A stretch of 64,000 nt of DNA from Microvirga terrae (GTDB lineage Bacteria; Pseudomonadota; Alphaproteobacteria; Rhizobiales; Beijerinckiaceae). Shown here one piece after another: positions 1 to 10,665 of this stretch (position 1 is the stretch's first letter; each line of letters opens with the position of its first letter). A program made the position numbers and the translations under genes. The notes under the pieces are model-generated. The model saw only the letters and a program-made list of their open reading frames with translations. It was not told where the DNA came from and did no database searches. The stretch spans positions 868,001-932,000 of the forward strand of contig NZ_CP102845.1 in NCBI RefSeq assembly GCF_013307435.2, given 5' to 3'.

Positions 1-21
1 GCGTTCTACGTGCTCGGCTAA
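1..21 (+). CDS. C-terminal tail of a gene entering from the left (partial)
   Basis: The first seven codons read Ala-Phe-Tyr-Val-Leu-Gly-stop in frame 1 and could be the 3' end of a plus-strand gene starting outside the window. Six residues are too few to identify a family, and the run could be chance. It is listed only because the window edge is the natural place for a cut gene. Confidence 0.3.
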   Translation, partial: AFYVLG

Positions 22-294
22 GCCCACCCGATTATCGATTGGCCGTCCCTTGCTGCCGATGGCGATGCTCGACGTCCTAAAAACGGCCGATGCGCGTAGT
101 TCGACTGCATGCCGGGATGGGGCGGCACGGGCTCCAGCACTGCATCCCAAAGCGAAGCGAGGCGGTACATCCGCGCCCCGTTCGCATTTGGGAGAGTGTC
201 GATCCGGCGAGGGATCAGCGGGAAGATCATCGCCCGGTGATGGTTAACAACGGGTTAACGGGCCTCCCGAGGAACGATGTGTCGCACTCGCCGC
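22..294. other. Intergenic stretch with no supported gene
   Basis: This stretch holds no open frame with convincing protein character. The overlapping frames are arginine/proline-rich shadows with no start-site context. Near 241-260 two GTTAAC hexamers lie close together, which may be chance. The only structured element nearby is the hairpin at 295-315. Confidence 0.5.
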
Positions 295-315
295 CCGTCC
301 GGGATCATCGGACGG
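295..315 (-). terminator. Hairpin downstream of the uxaA-family gene
   Basis: A perfect 7-bp inverted repeat (CCGTCCG / CGGACGG, 7-nt loop) lies 13 bases past the stop of the minus-strand UxaA-family gene. No T-run follows on that strand, so it would be a weak intrinsic terminator or a 3'-end stabilising stem. The position suits the end of the four-gene minus-strand operon. Confidence 0.35.
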
Positions 316-327
316 TCGGCGCTGCGC

Positions 328-1845
328 TTACATCGTTGCGCCGACCTGCCACGGGACGAACTCGAGATCGCCGTAGCCGAGATCCTCCGACTTCGTGTGC
401 TCCCCGGAGGCGACCCGGAGCAGGATCTCGAAGATTTCCTGGCCCTTCGTTTCCAGGGACACGCCGTCGAGAACATCGCCGCAATTGATGTCCATGTCGT
501 CGAGCATGCGACGGTAGATGTCGGAATTGGTGGCGAGCTTCAGGGACGGCACGGGCTTGCAGCCGAATGCCGAGCCGCGGCCGGTCGTGAAGGCGATCAG
601 GTTCGCGCCGCCGGCCACTTGGCCGGTCGCCGCAACAGGATCATAGCCGGGCGTATCCATGTAGACGAAGCCGTGGTCCTTCACGGGTTCGGCGTATTCG
701 TAGACAGCCCGAAGGGTCGAGCGTCCGCCCTTCGCGGCGGCGCCCAGGGATTTCTCAAGGATCGTCGTCAATCCGCCGGCCTTGTTGCCGGGTGAGGGAT
801 TGTTGTTCATCTCGCCGCCGTTGCGGGCCGTGTAATCCTCCCACCATCTGATCCGCGACACGAGCTTCTCGCCGATGTCCGGGGTGGCGGCCCGCCGGGT
901 CAGAAGATGCTCAGCACCGTAGATTTCAGGGGTTTCCGACAGGATCGACGTTCCGCCATGACGGACCAGCAGATCGGACGCGACACCCAGCGCCGGGTTG
1001 GCGGTGAGGGCTGAATAGCCGTCGGAACCGCCGCATTGAAGGGCCAGCACCAGTTCCGATGCGGGGCGCGTCTCCCGCTGAGCCCGAGCGACGATCGGGA
1101 GCATGTCCTTCACGGCCTCGACGATGGCCTGCACGGTGCGCCTCGTGCCGCCCGTCTCCTGAATGGTGAGGGTGCGGAAGGTTTCGCTTTCTGTAAGGCC
1201 GTATTCCTGCTTCATCCTGCCGATCTGAAACACCTCGCAGCCGAGACCGACCATGATGACGCCGGCGAAGTTGGGGTGGCTGGCATAACCCCATTGCGTA
1301 CGACGCAGGATGTCGAACCCTTCGCCGTAGGCGGCGTGGCCGCAACCCGTCCCGTGAACGATCGCAACGACGCCGTCGATGCCGGGATAGTCGCGAAGAA
1401 GACCTGAGCGCTCGACTTCGGCGGCTGCGAAGCGTGCGACGGACGCGGAGCAATTCACCGATGTCAGAATGCCGATATAGTTCCGCGTGCCCGTTCGACC
1501 GGACGCGCGGCGGTACCCCTGGAAGGTGGCGCGCAGTCCGGGCGCAAGCAGATCGTCTTCCCGGGCATCTGCGCTGAAGGCGTAGTCCCGCTCGAAGTCG
1601 TGCAGACCGACATTGTGCTCGTGCACCCATTCGCCGGGCGCGATGTGGGTCTTGGCGAAGCCGATGATCTGGCCGAACTTGCGGATCGGCTCGCCTTCCC
1701 GGATCGGCTGCGCGGCCATCTTGTGGCCGCGCAGGATACGTTCGCGGGCCGTCAGTCCAGCCGCGCTCGCGCCCTGGTTCACGAGGTCGATGGCGATGAC
1801 CACATTGTCATCGGGCGAGAGGCGGATGGTGCGGGGAGTGCTCAT
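328..1845 (-). CDS. UxaA-family altronate/galactarate-type dehydratase
   Basis: The 505-residue protein has the full-length architecture of altronate dehydratase (UxaA, about 495 aa) and galactarate dehydratase. An N-terminal SAF domain spans roughly residues 1-95 with a His-rich stretch (EWVHEHNVGLHDF). The UxaA/GarD catalytic region follows, with GRTGTRNYIGI, VHGTGCGH, GLGCEV and LQCGGSDGYS. Family members remove water from sugar acids such as D-altronate or D-galactarate to give 2-keto-3-deoxy acids, using a divalent metal. It is the last gene of a minus-strand operon 43 bp behind a TRAP transporter, so the substrate is probably the acid that transporter brings in. The exact sugar acid cannot be read from the sequence, so no symbol is assigned. 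Confidence 0.85.
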   Translation of the reverse strand: MSTPRTIRLSPDDNVVIAIDLVNQGASAAGLTARERILRGHKMAAQPIREGEPIRKFGQIIGFAKTHIAPGEWVHEHNVGLHDFERDYAFSADAREDDLLAPGLRATFQGYRRASGRTGTRNYIGILTSVNCSASVARFAAAEVERSGLLRDYPGIDGVVAIVHGTGCGHAAYGEGFDILRRTQWGYASHPNFAGVIMVGLGCEVFQIGRMKQEYGLTESETFRTLTIQETGGTRRTVQAIVEAVKDMLPIVARAQRETRPASELVLALQCGGSDGYSALTANPALGVASDLLVRHGGTSILSETPEIYGAEHLLTRRAATPDIGEKLVSRIRWWEDYTARNGGEMNNNPSPGNKAGGLTTILEKSLGAAAKGGRSTLRAVYEYAEPVKDHGFVYMDTPGYDPVAATGQVAGGANLIAFTTGRGSAFGCKPVPSLKLATNSDIYRRMLDDMDINCGDVLDGVSLETKGQEIFEILLRVASGEHTKSEDLGYGDLEFVPWQVGATM

Positions 1846-1888
1846 GAGTATCTCAATAATCGGTTAGGAATGTCTATCGAACGATCCA

Positions 1889-3295
1889 CTATCGTCCCAA
1901 ACCCATTTTCTGCGGGAGCCAAAGCGTCAGTTCCGGAATATAGGTGATCGCGATCAGCGCGAGCATCAAGGGGACGAGCCAGGGAAGGATCGCCACCGTG
2001 GTGCGCTCGACCGACAACCTGGAGACCCGCGCCAGAACGAAGAGCACCATGCCGAGAGGCGGATGGAGCAGGCCGATCATCAGATTGAGCGTCATGATAA
2101 GGCCGAAATGGATCGGGTCGATGCCAAGCTTGAGCACGATCGGCAGTAGGATCGGAACAAGGATCGTGATCGCCGCGATGGTGTCGATAAAGCAGCCGAC
2201 GAACAGGATGAGGATGTTGGCAAGCAGCAGGAACACCCACTTGTTCTGCGTGAAGCCCAGGATCGCATCCGAGAGGATCTGCGCCGCCTGGCTGACCGTC
2301 AGAAGCCATGCGAAGATCGACGCCGCCGTGACGATGAAGAGAACCGATGCTGTCGTTTCGATGGTGTCGAAGGTCGCTTTGGCCAGGCTCCTGAACGTCA
2401 TGGAGCGATAGCGGACGAGGCCCAAGAACAGCGACCAGATGACGGCAGCGACAGCCGCCTCCGTCGGGGTGAAAAGGCCGAGCGTCATGCCGCCGATCAG
2501 GATGACCGGCGCCATCAGGGCCATCACGGCCGAGAAGTCGAAATACCAGTCGAGGGCGAGCAGGACAGCGAGGGCGATCCCAATGGAGACGTTGGCGGAA
2601 AGTCCGGCCTGGATCATCAGCCAGACGGCGACCGGAAAGGCCAGAACGATGACGACCTCGATGGTGGCATTGCCCAGTTGAGCCCATGAGAAGGGAGTAT
2701 CTGCGCCCCATCCGTTCCGATAGGCGAAGTAGGCTACGGTCCCCATCATCAGCAGGGTCATCACGATGCCCGGAATGAGGCCTCCCAGGAAGAGGGCACC
2801 GATAGAGACATTGGCCATCATCCCGTAGATCACGAACGGCAAGGAAGGTGGGATGATCGGCCCGAGGGTCGCAGATGCCGCCGTGACGCCGACGGCGAAC
2901 TCCGTCGAATAGCCATGATCCTTCATGGCCTTGATCTCGATCGTGCCAAGGCCGGCCGCATCGGCGATGGCCGTCCCGGACATGCCCGAGAAGATCACCG
3001 ATCCGATGATGTTCACTTGTCCGAGGCCGCCCTTCATCCACCCGACGAGGGCAACCGCAAACGAGTAGATGCGGCCCGTGACGCCGGCGATGTTCATGAG
3101 GTTGCCGGCCAGAATGAAGAACGGAACGGCCAGAAGCGGAAAGCTCTCGACGCCGGCAATCATGCGTTGCGCAACAATGACGTCCGGCACCGTGCCGCTG
3201 GCGAGGATATAGAGCAGGGACGCGACGGCCATGGAGATGGCCACGGGCAGGCCGAGGACCATCAGAACGAGGAAAGAACCGATCAGGATGAGCAT
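1889..3295 (-). CDS. dctM: TRAP transporter large permease (DctM-type)
   Basis: The 468-residue protein is almost entirely hydrophobic, with about a dozen predicted membrane helices and family landmarks such as VPFFILAGNLMN, IFSGMSGTAIADAAG, IIPPSLPFVIYG and LFTPTEAAVAAV. It is the large sodium-coupled permease of a tripartite TRAP importer. The start chosen (MLILIGSF) has its ATG overlapping the stop of the small permease by one base (TAATG), which indicates translational coupling. An upstream in-frame extension reads arginine-rich nonsense and was rejected. Confidence 0.93.
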   Translation of the reverse strand: MLILIGSFLVLMVLGLPVAISMAVASLLYILASGTVPDVIVAQRMIAGVESFPLLAVPFFILAGNLMNIAGVTGRIYSFAVALVGWMKGGLGQVNIIGSVIFSGMSGTAIADAAGLGTIEIKAMKDHGYSTEFAVGVTAASATLGPIIPPSLPFVIYGMMANVSIGALFLGGLIPGIVMTLLMMGTVAYFAYRNGWGADTPFSWAQLGNATIEVVIVLAFPVAVWLMIQAGLSANVSIGIALAVLLALDWYFDFSAVMALMAPVILIGGMTLGLFTPTEAAVAAVIWSLFLGLVRYRSMTFRSLAKATFDTIETTASVLFIVTAASIFAWLLTVSQAAQILSDAILGFTQNKWVFLLLANILILFVGCFIDTIAAITILVPILLPIVLKLGIDPIHFGLIMTLNLMIGLLHPPLGMVLFVLARVSRLSVERTTVAILPWLVPLMLALIAITYIPELTLWLPQKMGLGR

Positions 3296-3879
3296 TATGT
3301 TTCCGCCACCAAGGGTGCATCGAATGCTTCGGGCCGCTCGAGCACGGAATAGCCACGGCGCCAGTTGGCGACAGCAACCTGAACGGAGCGGAAGAACATC
3401 AGGACGAACCCGATGAAGACAAAGGCGTAGCTGAGGTTTTTCGGGAGAGCGATGGTCGTCATCTGCTCGTCGCCGATGATGCTCATGAAGCGCCAGACCA
3501 GGAGGGCGCCATAAGCGAAGAAGGCGACGCGGATGACGTCGATCAGGGTTGCCAGCACGCGGGCGAGACCGGGTGATAGATAGCGATAGAGGAAGTCGAC
3601 CTGGATGTGGCGGCTCATGCGCACGCACATGGCCGACCCGATGAAGACGAGAGCGACCAGGAGATTGGTCGCGATCTCCTCCGTCCAGGCGAAGGAATCG
3701 TTCAGCACGTAGCGTGTGAAGAATTGAACGAAAACCGCGAGCGACATCGCCCAGAACAGGGCTAAAGACAGCCAGTCCTCGAAGGCATAGCCCGATAGAT
3801 CGACCGGTGCGTGCTCGCTCTCGTCGAAAGTCTGCGCCAGCTCCTCGGCGCTGACCTGGGTGTGAACCTCAGTCGTCAT
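3295..3879 (-). CDS. dctQ: TRAP transporter small permease (DctQ-type)
   Basis: The 194-residue protein has a hydrophilic N-terminus (about 35 residues) followed by four hydrophobic segments, the size and topology of DctQ small subunits. The F-x-RYVLNDSFAWTEEIA stretch after the first helix and the CVRMSRHIQVDF loop are typical of the family. It pairs with DctM in the inner membrane. Gene order is binding protein, small permease, large permease, dehydratase, and its stop overlaps the dctM start. Confidence 0.9.
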   Translation of the reverse strand: MTTEVHTQVSAEELAQTFDESEHAPVDLSGYAFEDWLSLALFWAMSLAVFVQFFTRYVLNDSFAWTEEIATNLLVALVFIGSAMCVRMSRHIQVDFLYRYLSPGLARVLATLIDVIRVAFFAYGALLVWRFMSIIGDEQMTTIALPKNLSYAFVFIGFVLMFFRSVQVAVANWRRGYSVLERPEAFDAPLVAET

Positions 3880-3956
3880 GTCTCAGTGAGCCTCGTTCCT
3901 GGAGGTCAGAAGTGATCCCTGCCGGGGCGGGCGGTGGGATCCTTGAACGGCGGAAA

Positions 3957-3981
3957 GGCGGGCCGCCGGAGACGGCCCGCC
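3957..3981 (-). terminator. Strong stem-loop between dctP and dctQ
   Basis: A perfect 9-bp inverted repeat (GGCGGGCCG / CGGCCCGCC, 7-nt loop) starts eight bases after the dctP stop and only a short T-run follows. In an intra-operon position it most likely acts as a partial terminator or 3'-end stabiliser that raises binding-protein expression over the permeases. Confidence 0.6.
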
Positions 3982-3988
3982 CGAAACC

Positions 3989-4984
3989 TCAAAGACCTTC
4001 CGACTTCAAGGCCTGGATCTTGTCGTAGTCGGCCTTGCGATAGCCCAAGGATTCCAGGGTGACGTTCTTCATCACGGCTTCCTTGAACTCGTCCTTGTTG
4101 ACCTCGGTGATCGTCAAACCCTTCTGCTTGAAAGTCTCGATCAGTTCCTTCTCCTTCGCCTGGATTTCCCCCGAGGCGCGGACGGCCGCTTCCTGGGCGA
4201 CTGTAGCGAAGATCTTCTTGTCCTCGTCCGAGAGCTTTGCCCAGAGCTGCTTGGAGACGATCGTCGCAAGATGATCGACGATATGGCCGGTCAGCACGAT
4301 GTTCTTCTGGACCTCGTAGAACTTCTTCGCCTCGATCGTCGTCAGCGGGTTCTCCTGCGCGTCGACCGTGCCGTTCTGAAGGGCCAGGTAGACCTCCGCG
4401 AAGGCGATGGGCGAAGTATTGGCGCCGCAGGAGCGCGGCATGGCCAAGTAGGCGGGGGCATCGGGCACGCGGATCTTGAGACCCTTCATTTCGGCACAGG
4501 TCTTGAAGGGCTTGTTCGTGGAACTGTGGCGCACGCCATAATAGGTGAGGGCCAGCATCTGGTGCCCTGTCTTTTCAGCGTAGCCGGCGCTGAGCTCCTT
4601 GAAGACGTCGCTCTTCGCGAAGGCGAGCAGGTGGGCGGAGTCGCGGAAGATGTAGGGATAATACCCAATGCCGATCGGCGGATAGCTGCGTGCGGCGAAG
4701 CTTGGACCGGAGATGATCATGTCGACCGTGCCGAGCGACAGGCCCTGATTGATGTCGCTCTCCTTGCCGAGCTGCGATGCTGGATAGACGTCGATCTGAT
4801 AGCGGTTGTTGGTGCGCTTCGCGATCTCCTGTGCCGCCCACACCGACTGGGTGTGGAAGGGCTCCGAGGTTTCGTAGACGTGAGCCCATTTCAGCTTCGT
4901 CTGGGCATTCGCCGGCAAGGTGGGAAGAATGGCGGCTGCGGCTGCGACGAGGCCGAACGCAAGGCGGCGGGTCAGAAATGGCAT
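3989..4984 (-). CDS. dctP: TRAP transporter solute-binding protein (DctP family)
   Basis: The 331-residue periplasmic protein begins with a clear signal peptide (MPFLTRRLAFGLVAAAAAI, cleavage near PANA-Q). The family body follows: KLKWAHVYETSEPFHTQ, the LKIRVPDAP segment with the conserved Arg that salt-bridges the ligand carboxylate, and FAEVYLALQNGTVDAQENP. The start at 4984 has a GGAG Shine-Dalgarno; an in-frame start 48 bases further out would put extra residues before the signal peptide and was not used. The Arg implies an organic acid ligand, consistent with the sugar-acid dehydratase in the operon. Confidence 0.92.
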   Translation of the reverse strand: MPFLTRRLAFGLVAAAAAILPTLPANAQTKLKWAHVYETSEPFHTQSVWAAQEIAKRTNNRYQIDVYPASQLGKESDINQGLSLGTVDMIISGPSFAARSYPPIGIGYYPYIFRDSAHLLAFAKSDVFKELSAGYAEKTGHQMLALTYYGVRHSSTNKPFKTCAEMKGLKIRVPDAPAYLAMPRSCGANTSPIAFAEVYLALQNGTVDAQENPLTTIEAKKFYEVQKNIVLTGHIVDHLATIVSKQLWAKLSDEDKKIFATVAQEAAVRASGEIQAKEKELIETFKQKGLTITEVNKDEFKEAVMKNVTLESLGYRKADYDKIQALKSEGL

Positions 4985-5091
4985 AGGCGTTTCTCCGAAT
5001 GCCGGCTCTGTGGCCGGTTGAAACATGATCACGAGCGGTGCCGCTCGTAGGAGCTATCCGACGAGACGGTGGCGTCCGCTCAACGGTTCGG

Positions 5092-5103
5092 CTAACATGT
5101 TAG
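5092..5103. promoter_or_regulatory. 12-bp palindromic operator candidate upstream of the gntR gene
   Basis: A perfect palindrome, CTAACATGTTAG, ends four bases before the ATG of the divergent GntR regulator and about 108 bp from the dctP start. FCD-type GntR proteins bind short palindromes of this kind, so it probably mediates autoregulation and control of the divergent TRAP operon. The same outer half-sites, CTAA-N4-TTAG, recur at 33853-33864. Confidence 0.55.
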
Positions 5104-5107
5104 GCAA

Positions 5108-5824
5108 ATGGACGCCGTGGACAAGAGAAAAAGTTATGTTTTCCTTGCTCCCCTCGAGCGAGGGAGCCGAGGCCATACGACGGATCTGGTGGAGCGCTCC
5201 TTGCGCTCGGCCATCGTGGCGCTCGACTTCGCCCCTGGCGAGTTCATCGACAAAGGTGCCGTCTGCAGCGCGCTCAGGGTGTCCCGGTTCCCGGTTTCGG
5301 AGGCGCTGACACGCCTGGCCGCGGAGGGGCTCGTCGAGATCCTGCCTCAGCGCGGGTCGAGAGCGGCGCGCATCCGTCTGGCGGAAATCAGGGAATCCAT
5401 GCTGATCCGTCAGGCTCTGGAAGGCATGGTGGCGGAGAATGCCGCACGGCATCTGTCCTGTCATGACATCGAGGCCCTGCGCGGCAACCTGGAGGCGCAG
5501 CAGGAGGCCGTCTTGAGGGGAGATCGTCCGGGCTTCCACGTGCTGGATCTCGAATTCCATACGATTCTCGTCGAAGGGCTCAAGCTGCCGCGGGTGGCCG
5601 CCGTGATCGACGCCTCCCGGGCGAACATCGATCGTGTGCGCCGTCTTCTCTCCTCGCCCCGCCGGCATATCGTGACCCTTGCCGAACATTGGGAAATTTT
5701 CCGGGCTCTCGAGGCCCACGATGCGCCGGCCGCGCGCCGGGCCATGGAGGCGCACCTGGAGGCCGTCGTTGAGGAGTTGGGCCGATTCTCCGTCGAGCAC
5801 GCGGAGGTGTTCGTGGAGGCTTGA
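5108..5824 (+). CDS. GntR-family regulator, FCD subfamily
   Basis: The 238-residue protein has an N-terminal winged helix (about residues 25-90; FAPGEFIDKGAVCSALRVSR, PVSEALTRLAAEGLVEILPQ) and a C-terminal all-helical FCD ligand domain (about 95-225). Candidate metal/ligand residues sit around LEFHTILVEG and AHLEAV. FCD regulators sense organic or sugar acids and usually repress the adjacent catabolic genes. It is divergent from the TRAP/UxaA operon with a palindrome in the shared intergenic region, so local control is the likely role. Confidence 0.88.
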   Translation: MDAVDKRKSYVFLAPLERGSRGHTTDLVERSLRSAIVALDFAPGEFIDKGAVCSALRVSRFPVSEALTRLAAEGLVEILPQRGSRAARIRLAEIRESMLIRQALEGMVAENAARHLSCHDIEALRGNLEAQQEAVLRGDRPGFHVLDLEFHTILVEGLKLPRVAAVIDASRANIDRVRRLLSSPRRHIVTLAEHWEIFRALEAHDAPAARRAMEAHLEAVVEELGRFSVEHAEVFVEA

Positions 5825-6102
5825 AACCGTCTCGCAGTCCAAGGTGCCGATCCGGTGCCTGCGACCTGCCGCGGACACGCAGCCGGTCCTGCTCCGGGCG
5901 CCACTTCACCGGCAACGCTCTGCGGTATATAAGGGGCAGATTGCTTGCTCGATGCCCGACGAAGGGGCCAGGACGATCGTTCCGCAACCCGAGGCCCGAT
6001 GGCCTTCCGTCCGCTGGTGGATGCCTGCGACCAGCGCCGCACCGCGTGCCGACTACAGGTTTGCGGCGACGCCGTCCGTTTTCGCCTCAAGGAGTGGAAG
6101 CC

Positions 6103-7023
6103 ATGAGCACAGCGGCTTATCCGCAAGCAGGACCGGATCGCTCGGCTGGTCCACCGCAGGTCGAGGCGTTCTTCGATCAACGGACCTGCAGCATCCAGTA
6201 TATCGTGGCCGATCCTGCAACGGGACGCTGCGCTCTCGTCGATCCCGTTCTCGACTATGACGAGAAGTCGGGATCGATCGCGACCGCGTCGGCCGATGCA
6301 CTGCTGGCTCACGTGAGCGAGAAGGGCCTCACCGTCGATTGGATCCTCGATACGCATCCCCATGCAGATCACATGTCGGCCGCGGGCTATCTCAAGGACA
6401 GGACAGGGGCAAGGACGGCCATCGGAGAGCGGATCGTCGACGTGCAGCGGCTCTGGAAGGAGATCTACAACCTGAAGGAGTTTGCGGCCGACGGCTCGCA
6501 ATGGGATCGCCTGCTCGCCGACGACGAGGTCTTTCAGATCGGAGACATGGATGCGCGAGTGATGTTCTCTCCAGGTCACACCCTCGCATCCATCACCTAT
6601 GTCGTCGGGGATGCCGCCTTCATCCACGATACGCTCTTCATGCCGGATTTCGGCACGGCCCGGTGCGACTTCCCCGGCGGGGATGCAAGAGCCTTATGGC
6701 ACACCATCCGGCGCATCCTGTCGCTGCCGGACGAGACCCGCCTGTTCTCGGGCCACGATTACAGCCCGGGAGGCCGGGACCCTGCCTGGGAAAGCACCGT
6801 CGCCAGCCAAAAGGCTTCCAACATCCACCTCGTCCGGGCTCGCACGGAGGACGCGTTCGTCGCCATGCGCCAGGCACGGGATGCCAAGCTGCCGATGCCG
6901 AAGCTGATCCTGCATGCCCTGCAGGTGAACATGGCAGGAGGACGGCTGCCGGCCCCCGAGAGCAATGGAATGCGCTATCTCAAGATTCCGCTCGATGGGC
7001 TTGCCGATGCCGTCTGGGAGTGA
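6103..7023 (+). CDS. ETHE1-like metallo-beta-lactamase fold protein (probable persulfide dioxygenase)
   Basis: The 306-residue protein carries the MBL signature T-H-P-H-A-D-H at residues 84-90, a third His in FSPGHTLAS, a bridging Asp in FIHDTLFMPDFGTARCDFPG and a final His in FSGHDY. The DFGTARCDFPGG segment is characteristic of the ETHE1/Blh branch, whose iron enzymes oxidise glutathione persulfide or sulfide-derived substrates. The ATG at 6103 is preceded by AAGGAG at good spacing; the longer frame from 5821 lacks protein character before it. It stands alone, with 279 bp of untranslated sequence upstream. Confidence 0.82.
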   Translation: MSTAAYPQAGPDRSAGPPQVEAFFDQRTCSIQYIVADPATGRCALVDPVLDYDEKSGSIATASADALLAHVSEKGLTVDWILDTHPHADHMSAAGYLKDRTGARTAIGERIVDVQRLWKEIYNLKEFAADGSQWDRLLADDEVFQIGDMDARVMFSPGHTLASITYVVGDAAFIHDTLFMPDFGTARCDFPGGDARALWHTIRRILSLPDETRLFSGHDYSPGGRDPAWESTVASQKASNIHLVRARTEDAFVAMRQARDAKLPMPKLILHALQVNMAGGRLPAPESNGMRYLKIPLDGLADAVWE

Positions 7024-7216
7024 CTTCGCCCCGTAGGCGGCGGAATGGCCACGGCCCGGAGTAGATCCGTTCCGGTCTGACGGCCTCCACTCGAGATCTG
7101 CGCTCTTCGCACGCCCGTCCCGGTGCTATAATGGGTTTCGCCCTGTAACGTTCTGACAAGAGCGCAAGCCTCCAGAACCGACCGGTGTCATCCGAGGGGG
7201 CCGAGGGAGCGCCGTC

Positions 7217-7942
7217 ATGCTGCCGCAGAACGATCCTGCGCCTGTCCAGGCCCTGCGCCCGCCCGTCGAGGCGCCAGCTTTTCCCAGCACCTCCAGCGAG
7301 TTCGTCACCGTTATGGCGCATTACCACCGCGCCGAGATCGCCCGCATGGCCGGGTGGCGCGATCGGATCGACCGAACGACCAACTGGGCCATTACCGTGG
7401 TGGCCGCCATGCTGTCGGTCTCGCTCTCCACGCCAACGGCCCACCATGGGGTGCTGATCTTCGCCATGGTGCTTGTCCTGCTGCTCCTGGTGATCGAGGC
7501 GCGCCGCTATCGCTTCTTCGACGTCTATCGCAATCGCGTGCGCCGGATGGAGCGCAACTACTTCGCCCAGATCTTCTCGCCCGAGGAGGGAACCACGGCC
7601 GACTGGGTCCAGAAGCTGGGCGACGACCTCAGGCGCCCCCTGTTCCTGACGAGCACCAGCCAAGCCCTCTCACGCCGCCTCCGCCGGAATTACTGCTGGA
7701 TGTTCCTGATCCTGCTGTTCGCCTGGATCGTCAAAACCACCTTCATCAGAATGCAGGAAAATGCCGTCGACGCCCACCTCGTCACGTCGATGGAAGAATG
7801 GGTCCGGAATGCGGCGATCGGGCCGGTTCCCGGATGGGCGGTGATCGCCGCTCTGGCGATCTTCTATGGCTGGATTCTCTACGCCACGTTGCGCAAGCAG
7901 ACAGGGGAAGGAGAGCTGGCCTTCGGCAACGTTCATGTCTGA
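7217..7942 (+). CDS. DUF2270 integral membrane protein
   Basis: The 241-residue protein matches the DUF2270 pattern: a charged N-terminus with MAHYHRAEIARMAGWRDRIDRTTNWAI, two closely spaced membrane helices (about 58-96), a cytosolic RYRFFDVYRNRVRRMERNYF segment, then two more helices near residues 160-178 and 205-225. Its function is unknown. A GAGGGAG Shine-Dalgarno precedes the ATG, and a TATAAT hexamer at 7127-7132 could be its -10 box, though no good -35 is visible. It sits next to a universal stress protein gene, which only weakly suggests a stress role. Confidence 0.75.
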   Translation: MLPQNDPAPVQALRPPVEAPAFPSTSSEFVTVMAHYHRAEIARMAGWRDRIDRTTNWAITVVAAMLSVSLSTPTAHHGVLIFAMVLVLLLLVIEARRYRFFDVYRNRVRRMERNYFAQIFSPEEGTTADWVQKLGDDLRRPLFLTSTSQALSRRLRRNYCWMFLILLFAWIVKTTFIRMQENAVDAHLVTSMEEWVRNAAIGPVPGWAVIAALAIFYGWILYATLRKQTGEGELAFGNVHV

Positions 7943-8067
7943 GGCCCAGTTCATGTCTGAGACCCAAGGCTCGACGAGGAGTGGAGAAGATTGGATGTGC
8001 CGAAAGCGGAGTTCGGGAGTATAATGTTCCCGGGGCATCGGCTCGCAGGCTGACCGAGGTGGTTGCC

Positions 8068-8901
8068 ATGAAGGCCATTCTGGTTCCGGTTGAGCAGCAC
8101 AGCTTCATTCGCTCGGTCCTTGACGCCGCCCTCCTGGTGGCCGGCCGCTTCGGGAGCCATGTGGAAGGCCTGGCGCTCGGTCCCGACATTCCTGACGTCA
8201 TCGCGTTCGATGTCCCGGTCGGATGGACGATCCTGAGCGAAAAGGAGCAGCGTGAGCTGGTGGAGCGCGCGCGCCACCTTTTCGAGGAGTTCATGCTCTC
8301 CTGCGCGGTGCCACGAAAGACGGAGGTGCCGGAGGAGGCCTCCTGTGGATGGATCGGCCCGCAGCTGTTTGGAGACAGCTACATCGGGAATTTCGGCAGG
8401 GTGTTCGATCTGATCGTCCTTGGTCGCCCGGGGGCAAGCGACGAGCCGCCGCGACTGGCTACCCTCGAGGCTGCCCTGTTCGAGGGAGGGCGGCCGGTGC
8501 TGATGGTTCCGCCCTCGACTCCGGCATCAATCGGCGAGACCATCGTGATTGCCTGGAACGGCAGTACGGAGACGGCTCGAACCGTGGCGCTCGCAATGCC
8601 TCTTCTGGCGAAGGCCGATCGCGTCGTCGTTCTGACCCTGGACGGATGGGGCGTGGATGGGCCGAGCGGCGCGGAACTGGCGCTTCGCCTCCAGCGGAAC
8701 GGCGTCCGGGCCGAGACGGCGGCACGCAGGCTGAACACGCGCGCTCCCGGCGAAGCCATCCTGGAGGACGCGGCCTCGTTCCATGCGGACCTGCTCGTCA
8801 AGGGAGCCTATACCCAGAGCCGCCTCAGGCAGATGATTTTCGGCGGAGCCACCAGCCATATCATTGCCCACGCGGGTTTGCCGGTCCTGATGGCCCATTA
8901 G
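8068..8901 (+). CDS. Universal stress protein (UspA family)
   Basis: The 277-residue length fits a tandem UspA protein. The N-terminal half starts MKAILVPVEQHSFIRSVLDAA and includes DLIVLGRPGA. The C-terminal half has IVIAWNGSTETARTVALAMPLLAKAD and ends DLLVKGAYTQSRLRQMIFGGATSHI, which holds the G-x-x-S-H-type ATP-binding loop. Such cytosolic proteins bind ATP and accumulate in stress. The start at 8068 follows GAGGTGG; the longer overlapping frame from 7354 is a shadow of the DUF2270 gene. Confidence 0.85.
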   Translation: MKAILVPVEQHSFIRSVLDAALLVAGRFGSHVEGLALGPDIPDVIAFDVPVGWTILSEKEQRELVERARHLFEEFMLSCAVPRKTEVPEEASCGWIGPQLFGDSYIGNFGRVFDLIVLGRPGASDEPPRLATLEAALFEGGRPVLMVPPSTPASIGETIVIAWNGSTETARTVALAMPLLAKADRVVVLTLDGWGVDGPSGAELALRLQRNGVRAETAARRLNTRAPGEAILEDAASFHADLLVKGAYTQSRLRQMIFGGATSHIIAHAGLPVLMAH

Positions 8902-9011
8902 CGGGGCCATGGTCGCCTGCAGCGATCGACGGCGGTCGTCGTCGCGGGAGTTGTCCAGAATGGCTCCCTTGCGTTTGGGGTTGTGCTCGTCTGCGAAAGA
9001 TGGAGGCATTC

Positions 9012-10662
<1,651 letters not shown>

Positions 10663-10665
10663 GCC

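Noticed and set aside
1842..3377. A 511-codon minus-strand frame over dctM
   Set aside because: It is out of frame with the real permease and lacks hydrophobic segments; the 1889-3295 frame has them.
7127..7132. TATAAT upstream of the DUF2270 gene as a firm promoter
   Set aside because: No acceptable -35 hexamer at 16-18 bp spacing was found, so it is mentioned only in the gene note.
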